NCBI GenBank assembly: GCA_024449915.1
Contig: JAMZAV010006256.1
Span: 1-64,000, forward strand
DNA length: 64,000 nucleotides
From: Sweltsa coloradensis
Taxonomy: Eukaryota; Arthropoda; Insecta; Plecoptera; Chloroperlidae
Direction: 5' to 3'
The notes beneath the pieces were generated by a model. That model worked only from the letters and a program-made list of their open reading frames with translations. It was not told where the DNA came from and searched no databases. The number at the start of each line of letters is the position of its first letter. Within the stretch, counting starts at the first letter, position 1. Position numbers and translations under genes: made by a program. Below, in pieces: positions 55,105 through 64,000 of the stretch.

Positions 55105-56345
55105 TGAATAAATTATCGAGGAAAAAATATGGACGGATAGGATAAAAGCCTATCCAACTATTGGTGTATCGATGAATATAGAAAATGTAACAGGTTAAAT
55201 CAACTCCACTCTATTTTTTTTTGCATATAGTATTTTAGAATAGTTAAATTGTGATTTGAATATTCGTTGCTTTTTAAATTTGAGAGAACAAGTGTGAAAG
55301 GGTACACCGTCGCCTAAATATATTTAACATGCTTTGCTTTTTGTCGCTGCACAAAAACAACATTATTTTTTCCTAAAACGTAGCCAAATGCACAATAAAA
55401 ACATGATTAAACAAAACAAAATACGGCGCTATTGTGTAAGGCTATACCCTCAAACCCCCTAGATTTTCCGCAAAGATACAAGTGGAATTTTTTGACCCAC
55501 ACCCCCGACAAGATTCTTTGCGGATGCCCTTGGCCGAAAACGTGTTTTGGGCCACCTAATTTTGTGGAACAAATACAAAAGACATTATCGCCATTAAGTG
55601 GTGGGTGGAGGTACTACTACAAAGTTGGCCCGAGGTTTTCAGCTTTTTGCAATTAAAAAAACTCTTTCCCAAATAAGCTGGGCACTTTTTAAGCAGTGGG
55701 TCTTATACCACAGTTTTACAATCAAATTCAAGGTCTGCCGAATTAGACCTGTCTTGATCTAGTTTTACTGTATTTGATAGTGTCCTTTGCTTAAGAACTC
55801 GCTATCTTTATAGGTCTATTCATATCCGAAAGCACCTGGCGCGGCCCTGTTTGCGGAACGTAGAACCCTATCAGTAGTGATCACTCAGGTAGACACAGCG
55901 GCAAATATAACTTGGATGAACGTGTAGATGTTAACTAAAAAGTTGAGTTTTCCGCGTGATACGTGTTGCTTACGGATGTTGAACGTTAGAAATAAAAGAA
56001 ATTAACTATTGTGCTATGTCGTCCGTCTGTTTTGGTGAATTGTCGTGGGCTCGAAGCCTCTCCCCTGTTAATCTTTAGTGCCTGGTGTTGAAGCACCTAT
56101 ATTAAAAACCCCACCAAAAAAAAAGAAAAACCCCCCCTGTCAATGTTGCCAGAATTGGGCGTGGACGCGTCCTTATACTGCATGATGATCGGTGACACGT
56201 TACCATTGAATTTCGGTTAAATACCGCCAGAATTTGGGGAATGGCCAACAAACCTCTAGGTTTTACATTGGATGTAGTAATAGCCGGGGGGGGGGGGGGG
56301 GGTGGCAGAAAAAGTCCACAAAAGACATGCATGTTTTTCATTCGT
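55105..56345. other. Unassigned stretch ending in a G run
   Basis: A 74-codon plus frame at 55432-55656 has no known motif. A run of 17 G lies at 56286-56302. No repeat partner was found. Confidence 0.4.
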
Positions 56346-56349
56346 CATG

Positions 56350-59300
56350 GAATCTTAGTCGTGGGTCCAGTACACCCACTCGCGATGCGCGGTGATGAAG
56401 ACGTTGACGTGAGCAGCAAAAGACGTGCCTTGACACGTGAGGCAGAAACGAGGTCCAAGAGCTGCTAATGAGGCGCGGAATACGTCGCTTCTTCTCGAAT
56501 AATGTGGCAAGTGCAAGACTTGGGGATTTGATTCCGCTTCTAGAGATGCGTAAAATCGTGCAGCTTGTGCAGCAATGCATTGGTCCACGGTTTGCAGACC
56601 GAGGTTAGCGTGAACACCCGACATTCGTGTGCCAGCGAGGAGAGAAAGGCAACACGAAGAATCTTCTTTTGCACCACTTGTAGTCGGTTTTGCGGTGGAT
56701 GGCTTGCATATCCTCCCGCAGACAGGAAAAGCGTATAACGCCGCTGAACGGATTACAGACGTGTAAATGCGTAAGCCTGGCCGTGTTACCGAGAGCTTTG
56801 CATTCCGCATAATGCCGTCAGGGAACGAGTTTTACCGGTGCCTTCTGAGTTGCTGACCTATGTGGGCCTCACGTAAGCTTACGGTCTAAATAATGCCTAA
56901 GCATCATTAGTCCGGGGGCCCCTTTTTTTTTCATTTATTGTAATCACGGTTTGGTAGTGGGAAATCAAACGAGGCGATTAGCCCATAATTCCTCCCTCGT
57001 TCCACCCCGACCGGGTGCGCAAGGCACTGGGTGGCGGGACTTGCGGCTCAGATACAATTTCTGGTGTCCGTGAAAGACCCTAGGATCGACACCTCAAACG
57101 GCGCCGCCGCGTCCCCTTTCGTAGTGGGGAGCACCTCTCTTTCCCCACCACCCAGCGCTGCCCTCCTGGGGTTGCCCCCAGTCAGACTTCGGCGACTTAG
57201 GCTTGGATACTAGTCCCAGGAATGATTCCTGGTCCGACACCTCAAATCGCCTGTCGCCAGCGTGATCTTCACAGCAGCTGGTTCACTTCATCTGCTCGAC
57301 GGCTAAGCATGATGCCGATCTATGTGAAACCCGCCCGCCTGGGTATCCCAGGCAGACGAGACTAACCCGGGAATAACCAGTCAAGTCCCATACCAGCATT
57401 AATGCTCCTGATGACAAGGCTTAGATACTGTTGGCCAGGGAATACCCTGGTCCGACACCTCAAGCGCATGTCACCCGTCAGGCCGTTTCTAGACCATGAT
57501 AATAGAGTACTTGAGTCGTGTCCACATTGAAGGGCCATATGCGTGAATTTGCGTACCAGGCTGAAATTAGTATCAAGGGTGTCGTTGTCCAACGCGAACT
57601 GCGATCTATAGGCGACGATTAGTTGACAGTGCCACAAGTCCATCAGCAAACATTTGGCCCGAGGTACCAACTTCCGGCGGAGGTGCATTTTTGCTGTGAA
57701 GACATTAAATAGGACAGGGCTCAGCACCAAACCCTGAGGTAGACTCTGGAAAGGATGGACGCAGTGAGGAGGAAAAATGTTTGACTCCTTGTAAGAAATA
57801 TGCTCAGTAAGGAAGGATTGGGAATAAGCAGGACAAGATAATAGGGAACTGAAGTGTACAAGTTTGTGAATGATTCCCAACATGCTACACATGGTCATGC
57901 CTTTGTGAGACGTCAGGAATACCACCGCTGACGCACAGCGTGTTCCAACCATCAGTTATCTTATCAGTTATCAGTTTCCTCGGTGCTGTTTGAATTGTGG
58001 GAATGCTATGCGCTCGAAATCCAAATTGTTCATCCGGGAGAAGGTTTTTTGGGGTCATCTATGTGACGTGTAAGAGTGTAGACGGAACCAGGATGACACG
58101 CCTCTATCTCTTGGATATACACAGCAGGAGGCTGATAGGGCGATAGCTCGTAGGATCCCGCGCAGATGTTTCCCGTTTTCAGATGTAATTACTTGCCGTT
58201 TTCCAAGAGCTTGGGAAATGTTGAAGTTCAAGACGAGCATTAAAATAGCATGTGTAATGTCCGGCGATAGTTATCAATCAGTCGATCAATACTGATCAAT
58301 AAGTATCGGGACACTGTTGAACTATTTTATCCCTGAGGGAGTACTGTTTTTGAAGGAGGGTTATGAAGGTTCTACGTTAGAATCATACGCAATGATTAAA
58401 ACTAACACTTTTTAATAAAAAATACACATAGACCACTTCATCATATGTTGGTTAGAATCTCACACGTATTGCTTTATCCTGCAAACACTTCCATCTTACA
58501 TGTGGTCAAGATAAGGAGGAGTCAATTAATTGCTAATCACACTGGATAACAATGTGGGAGAGAGGGCGGCCCCCTTCCTTGCCTAGCCTCAGTTTAGGTC
58601 TCATCATTTTAAAGCATAGAGGTAACAGTTTTGCATCAAACACATACTTGACTGCAACACCACATCTCCAAAAATCTGTGCAACAGGCTGGACTACTTGT
58701 GCGTTTTTACTGTACTGCTTATTGGCAGTACCGAGTTATCACAGTAAGATAGATTACAAATCACGTCTGGCTATGATAGCAACCAGCCAGGTGGCTTCGA
58801 TTGAAATTAACAATATTTATCATGGGAACAAATGGCCCCCCTAGATCGACCAATCATTGATAAGGTAAATCAATATTGAATGGAATCAATATTTATTTAC
58901 CCATCAATGGTAACTGATCATATTTGGACTGGCCAATCCATGTCATCTAGCTTGGGCTGTACACTAACTATGACTAGCACTTTTGAATAAGTTATGCCTA
59001 AATACTATTGATTGATAATCAATAATCGAAATTAGTGGATCGAACCTCACCATATTACACTGTATTGTTGTTTTCTGATCGCATTGACAATTTGTAGAGT
59101 AAACTTGTTGCCGTGATGCCATATCTCCCGGAGCCTTGTTGTTGAGGTTCTTTGCAATCTGAATCGCAGTTTTTCCTTAATTGTGCAACCCGCACCATCT
59201 GGTAGAGGGAGTGGAACGTGGTGGTTTTGTGACCACTGGAAGACTTGCTCCTCCCTGTGGTGTAGAGGCCTGTGGGTGGGTTCAAGGTAAATGCGGCCTC

Positions 59301-60550
59301 CAGCAGTCTGCCAGGACGTTTTGCTTATTCCACAGAGCGGCATGCCAAGATTTGTGGTCCCTGAATCGGTGGGTTCGCCTGTGAATACGTTGTAGGGCAC
59401 GAGCCATACACGATTTAGTTTTAACCGAAGACATCAACCCCCGCTGCCGTAGTCGTCCCAGAGTTCAAATCGGAAGGCCGCATGTCACGCTTGAGAGTTT
59501 TTTGATGCTCTGTTGTAAGCGATCTTTGTCCAAGAGGCAGAGTGTGAGTGCGTTACCAGGTACCGTGTAAGGCGATTTTTTGAAGTAACTGATAACGGCG
59601 AAGTCCTTCTGGCAAATCATACAGGGTAATGCGGCCACGAGAAGAGGTCGGTGGTCGAGTAGTCAATTGCGTCTTGGATCTGTGTGTTAGAGAGCCTACC
59701 GCTGTATTGCCACGTCCAACCCGTAGAATATAAAGATGCGATCTATCACTTCAGGGAGACCAGCGTCAAGATGAGCGCGGAAGCACCCGTCAGCCTTGTG
59801 AAAAAGGTCGTTGACACTGGCGGGGAAAAAGGAGTCTGTCACCTAGATTGAGGAACCATAGGATTGCCTCATGGGTTAACTTGCCCTCAAGGTTGTACGA
59901 GCAACGAATATTGGCCAACAACGCGATGTCAAGGACGTCCTGGACGTTCCCACGGCCTCACCAAGGGGAAGTGTGTAGGGTGCACTTGACCTGCACAATG
60001 TATGTGCTACGGTCAGCGTGGTTACGTAAGGCGTTTCCTGCTGTGTTTTTGTCAGGGAAATTCCAAGACGGATCTTAGAATGGAAGTAACCCATGAGACC
60101 GTATGGTATGGGGCGGCAAGTAGGATATCAATGCCCGCCACTTTAAATCTTGTAAGTTGTCATCTTTGAGCACTGAAATAAGTCGGAGGTTGCCACCTGG
60201 GACTGAACCTGGACACCAACCGCTTGTCAAGCAAGACAAAGGCGGAATAGGTAATTTGAAAATGATCGACCTGTGTACTATAAGAATTGGCAGTTCCCTC
60301 CTGACTGCCGAATCCCAAGGGGGGAAAAAAAAGGGAAAAGAAAGAGGCTACCACTCGGTCCTCGCTATACATCTTTGTGATATGCCTTTCGCAAGACAAT
60401 TGAGGCGCTAACCAGGTTGCCTGTAAAAGTGCTAAATATATCATGCTAACCATGTATAGTGAGAATTTCGGTGTCCATGGATTTAATCCTTCCACAAACA
60501 TTCCAGGTAGGAATGTGCAATTCGGGAGATCTAAAGACCCATTGAAGCGT
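56350..60550 (-). pseudogene. Jockey-like LINE ORF2 remnant, split by an insertion
   Basis: The RT start lies near 59175-59060 (LNNKAPG, and DGITA-like in the next frame as RYGITATSLLYKL). After an insertion (about 58260-59045) the RT resumes: LQHFPSSWKTA (near 58230), a LRAIALSASC block (near 58150), AVVFL (near 57925), IHKLVHFSSLL, SLPQGLVLSPVLFNVFT (near 57740-57690) and FADG in place of the catalytic F/YADD (near 57640). The C-terminal end at 56810-56355 is clear: LRIYTSVIRSAALYAFPVCG, VHANLGLQTVDQCIAAQAAR, FYASLEAESNPQV. From 60550 to 59250 upstream, isolated blocks (PTWNVCG near 60500, YSEDRVVASF near 60365) suggest the AP endonuclease, but this part is weak. GAGGTGTCGG-type direct repeats lie at 57080-57490. 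Loss of the second catalytic Asp and the many frame breaks mean it is dead. Confidence 0.65.
58260..59045. repeat. ATTGAT-rich insertion inside the LINE
   Basis: About 785 bp separate two RT blocks that should be close together. Its ends are dense in ATTGAT/ATCAAT: TATCAATCAGTCGATCAAT at 58269-58287 and ATTGATTGATAATCAATAAT at 59008-59027. More copies lie near 58855-58910. It has no ORF of known family. Its ends are roughly inverted to each other, so a small foldback or MITE is possible. Confidence 0.45.
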
Positions 60551-60559
60551 CCTTCCACT

Positions 60560-61065
60560 ATAGAGGCATCATTGGTTACTATTCATAATATAATTGGGTC
60601 CCATGGTCATGGCGCATGCTTTACAATAACGCAAGATCTTCCATAGGTGGCAGATACTCATAGGTCGTGATGACTCCGTCATGATTGCGGAAAATCTAAC
60701 AGCCCCTGGAAGGTCGCAGGTCCAGTCTGGGTGGGAAGCTGTCCATATCCTACCTTCTGATGGTGGATGGCTGAATTGTAAGCACCGTAAGGGCCGCTGC
60801 ACTGTATTAGTAGCCCGGACGAGCTCTTGGCAGCTGTAAGGGACGAGCTGTCGGACGCACACGTCGAATGGTGGGTCTTCAGGGCTGCGACGCTGCCCGT
60901 AGATATGCTGGGCAACATCCTATAGATGCAGGTTGGTCTCGCACCACAGTTTTACACAATTGCGGGCCAAGAGGGTACTTCTTACAGTCGCGACACTGTT
61001 GTCCTTCAGCACACAATATGAAGGCAGTCGGGCCAACATTGCAAGAATGTTGTTCAGTGGCATCA
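60560..61065. other. Unassigned, possible 5' part of the LINE
   Basis: Overlapping minus frames (60569-60862, 60679-60918) and one plus frame exist. The position upstream of the LINE ORF2 would suit ORF1, but I could not find a CCHC zinc knuckle, so no call is made. Confidence 0.3.
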
Positions 61066-61067
61066 CT

Positions 61068-61672
61068 AAAAGCATGCAGTAACTGGAAATATTATTACAT
61101 TATTTAAACAATTACACATTGATTATCGCCGGAGGAAAAAATACGTCTTCGAATTTGAGAAATCAAAAGTGTTTGTTATGATAATGTAGGTAAAGGTACG
61201 TGCTTGCTGGCAATATTTTGTTTTCCACCAAAAAATGCTACTATGAGGTTAATGACGTTTTTCATTTGTATGCATTACGAACAATGATGTTTTTTTATCC
61301 TTTGGTTTTACTAATCTTTTTGCCCTGCCGTTTTTTTAGGCGCTAAGGACTTTCGAAACCGAGCCGAAGTATTTTTATTTATGAAATTTTGATCTCGATA
61401 AAAATTAATGAGCGCAACATGGTAGGGACAAAAAGTCGATATAGGGCAAGTTTCTTTGACAGGTCAAAAACGCATGCAGTAAAAGAAAATAATATTACCT
61501 CTTTTAACATTACACAGTGATCATCGGTCGGAGGAAAACACTGGCGAATGTCACAAACCACAACGTGTTTTCTATGATAATTGTAGGGAAAGGTACCGTG
61601 GCTTGCCGAACAATATTTTGGTTTTCCCCGAAAAAATGCTAATACTAGGTACCACTCGTCACAGTGGGTATT
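61068..61672 (+). repeat. Direct duplication, ~200-bp units ~410 bp apart
   Basis: Copies at 61068-61290 and 61478-61672 share GCATGCAGTAA, ACA.TGAT.ATCG...CGGAGGAAAA, GATAAT(T)GTAGGTAAAGGTACG (second GGGAAAGGTACCG), GCTTGC, CAATATTTTG and AAAAAATGCTA. Short frames on the minus strand (61379-61687) overlap the second copy. Confidence 0.65.
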
Positions 61673-61699
61673 TTGGCCGAATTTCAATGCCCAGGTAAT

Positions 61700-63735
61700 G
61701 TGTGAAATAAACGATTAATTTTTTTTCGGCCCACTGGGGGTGAAATAAAATAGTTGAAGAAACTTGTCTATTCGTATTGCCCGACTCTTGACGAGTTTTT
61801 ATAGTAAAAAATAAAGTTTTCTTTTGTCCCTTGGACCATTTTTTATTTGGCGTTTCTATGTAAACTGTTTCACCTTTAATAATAAATAAGTACACATGTT
61901 CTTTTTATATGAGCACAACCCCTCCACAAAATAACAAAATACCAAGTGTGTTATATAACGTCGGTAGGGGATTGTCCCGTACATGTTTGTCAGCCCTTTA
62001 GCTTTTCGTAAAATAATATTTTACCATGAATTTTGGCCCCCTCAATGTGGGAAGTAGACAGCAAAACGGACGTCCCGCACGGCATTTCAACATTGTACCG
62101 TTACGACGGGTTCGATTCCGTAACCCAAACTATTGTTTTTCTATACATACATCCCTCCCGCATAGGATGGGGCTCATTTAAAAAAAACGTTAAATTCGGA
62201 TTTTGAACTAGGGAACCTAAATTTGGAAGCGGGGAAAAAGGAAATTGGTTTCCGCTGCTGGTCTCAGCGCCCATAGAAATTAGCATGGTACTAAAATGTA
62301 ACTCGCCGTATCTTTTGACTCTCGAAAAAGAAATCTAAACAAATAACGATCACAAGATGCATAATTTTGTAAAGAAGATGATGGCATCCTACTTGCTCGA
62401 TGACGCTTCCTAAATTCAAACTATATGAGTTTAATGGACCCATGGTTTGCGCGCTGTCGAATGACTCTGACTGACTGCAACCTAAGCGAGACGCAGCCCA
62501 CGTTGTGTGGCAGCTGTGGCATCCTCGCATACACCACGCCCTGTCCATGGTTGCTAAATGTACTTTCATTCAAGATTTTTGTTGGCACATTAACGGATAT
62601 TTTTTTATTAGTAATGTCTAATCTAGTGACAAAACCCAGTGACCTTCACAGTAGCCTACCAAGCAAGTCGGCTATACCAATGTTATGCTGATGCCACGGA
62701 CAAAATGTTTTTACGTGCTTTTTCATGAGCAGTTTGGAAGGTTGGCAACAGTGTAAATGTAGAGTTCACTTCGATCAAAACAATGGTCATTAATTTTTGT
62801 GTAGAGCAGAGATTATGTATATCCACCAAAGAGGAAAGATTCTAGTTTTCTTACAGTATGAATAGAATTCCGGTCCGTGTCGGGTTCTCGCCGGCTATCG
62901 CTTACGAAACATTTTAGCACGGGTAATCGCCCTATACACGCTGACCGTGGAGAGAACCAGACAACGCCCACTTAGGTTCCCTCATTACCAACAGGCAAAG
63001 TGGTAAAATTTAAAGTTTGTTAAAATTTGTAAAAACAATTTCGAGTTATTTTAACGAAATTTTCGGGGACATTTTTCTCCACCCTGCTGTGTCCGTCTCC
63101 AAGCTTTGAAAATCACCAAAGACCAAGCTCTAGTAATTTCCTAAAAATTGGACAAATTTGGAAATTCCACAATTGAAGGGGCCAATATAAGAATATGGCA
63201 CTTTTTTTCAAATTTTTTTTCCGTGTCAGGTGGTAAGAAATGGCACACCTTTCAAGGTGACTTATAGAGAAAAAAATTAAAAATTGTTTTAGCATAAAAA
63301 AATAAGGCGCCTTTCATCTTGCGAATTTTACGAAATCGATAGTGTTACCAAGTCGCCACGGCCAACCGAAGAGAGATGGGCAAAAACGTCAATTGCGGGT
63401 TTGTTGCGTCGTTCTTGCGCATCCGCCGGGGTCCCGTGCCGAGTAGTTGGTCGGTCACGTACTCGCGATGCGGCGTCGTCCGCCTACCGGCGCAGTGTTT
63501 TCGTTTTGTTTTTCGACACGACTTGAAAAAACTCGACAAAAAGGGTGTAAAACCCTGCGCGAGGTGCGGCTGTTATATTTGTATGTCCATATCCCTGATA
63601 ATTCCGGTCCGTGTACGTCGCCAAGTTGGCCGCCCACGGACCGGGGAACTGCCGTTTTCGAGCCGCCAAAGTCCGGGCCGCCCTCGAAAGTGCGTTAAGC
63701 AGACTGTAGAAGTGGTAGATGATAGGCAAGTCGCA
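61700..63735. other. Unassigned stretch
   Basis: A B-box consensus GGTTCGATTCC (62109-62119) has no convincing A box upstream. Frames at 62291-62569 (minus) and 62425-62691 (plus) overlap each other without motifs. AT-rich text fills 62990-63300. No repeat partners were found before 63740. Confidence 0.4.
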
Positions 63736-63739
63736 CTCA

Positions 63740-64000
63740 CACGTTGCTTGAAGCCGCTACGCGGGGGAGAGGGAAACCTCGTCCATGGAATACTTCGTAT
63801 TGGAAAAACCTCGTGTCTGCCGCTTCAAACTTGAGAATGGCCCACGTAGCGCCGCGATCCGGTAGTTTTTGGGGCGGTCATTTTGTCGTTAATCCCAAAG
63901 ACTTGGGACAAATTTGTTTTTCGGTACACTTTTGGGGTACGCCATCGAACCCTGACCTCCGGACAAATGTACCGTGAAAAAAAATCGAAATCGGGTATTT
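63740..64000 (+). repeat. Copy of the dispersed repeat at 30060-30290, cut by the window edge
   Basis: Shared landmarks with 30065-30240 are CGCTACGCGG, a GGAA(A/T)AC.TCGTA.TTGGAAAA block, AACCTCGTGTG, GCCGCGAT, CCC..GACTTGGGACAAATTT against CCCTGGGACAAATTTT, and a CACTTT.GG block. The long plus frame at 63376-63834 runs into this repeat and is not accepted as a gene. Confidence 0.55.

Noticed and set aside
56241..56580. Plus frame with a Gly run and a minus frame beside it
   Set aside because: The Gly run is a 17-base G homopolymer, and the rest is antisense or out of frame to the LINE C-terminus at 56355-56810.
62109..62119. B-box consensus GGTTCGATTCC
   Set aside because: No convincing A box or cloverleaf upstream.
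63376..63834. 152-codon plus-strand frame, the longest near the right edge
   Set aside because: It runs into the dispersed repeat shared with 30.1 kb, is overlapped by open frames on both strands, and shows no family motif.

Overview
This is a eukaryotic, AT-rich, gene-poor window, most likely from a marine invertebrate. The reasons are: long introns or intergenic DNA without operons; frequent short palindromes of the AGGCCT/CCTAGG type; Gypsy, CR1/L2-like, Jockey-like and Penelope-like retroelements side by side; tRNA-derived SINEs; and a LINE with a virus-like 2A oligopeptide, a combination known from echinoderms, hemichordates, lancelets and molluscs. I cannot name the species. No intact conventional host gene was found. 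Long homopolymer runs and many one-base frame breaks suggest both old decay and a lightly polished long-read assembly, so every frameshift below could be real or technical.

Layout. 1-2.6 kb: AT-rich DNA ending in a ~163-bp tandem repeat. 3.0-5.3 kb (minus strand): a 5'-truncated, internally deleted Gypsy/Ty3 element with one recognisable LTR. 5.3-6 kb: a cluster of TACACTAGTGTA palindromes. 7-11.8 kb (plus): a heavily decayed Jockey-like LINE, preceded by a minisatellite. 12-14.6 kb: assorted direct repeats. 15.25-18.97 kb (minus): the best-preserved mobile element, a LINE in the order 2A peptide, PHD-type zinc finger, AP endonuclease, reverse transcriptase. 19-29 kb: mostly unexplained AT-rich or homopolymer-rich DNA, then a CRE-CCAAT-TATA promoter-like block in front of a 24-codon signal-peptide ORF at 29.05 kb.

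29.6-51 kb is unusually rich in inverted repeats. It holds a TIR element (29.6 kb), a 0.73-kb foldback (31.8 kb), a SINE (33.6 kb), and a ~6.7-kb inverted repeat (35.0-41.7 kb). Both arms of the 6.7-kb repeat carry decayed copies of the same unusual protein gene, and it is bounded by ~167-bp arrays with a GGCGTCGCGACGCC core. Next come a ~700-bp composite satellite made of a tRNA-like module plus a hairpin MITE, a 2.3-kb foldback inserted inside one of those MITEs, and another 2.4-kb inverted repeat with a small hairpin inserted in one arm only.

51.9-53.4 kb (plus): a Penelope-like element with RT and GIY-YIG remnants and no surviving long frame. 54.6-55.1 kb: an inverted copy of the repeat at 13.5-13.85 kb. 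56.35-60.6 kb (minus): a third LINE, Jockey-like, split by an ~800-bp ATTGAT-rich insertion. The right end holds a 410-bp tandem duplication and a repeat shared with 30.1 kb. Functionally the window is a transposon graveyard. The two candidates for something poorly described are the paired-gene inverted repeat at 35-41.7 kb and the satellite/MITE/foldback nest at 41.7-48.5 kb.
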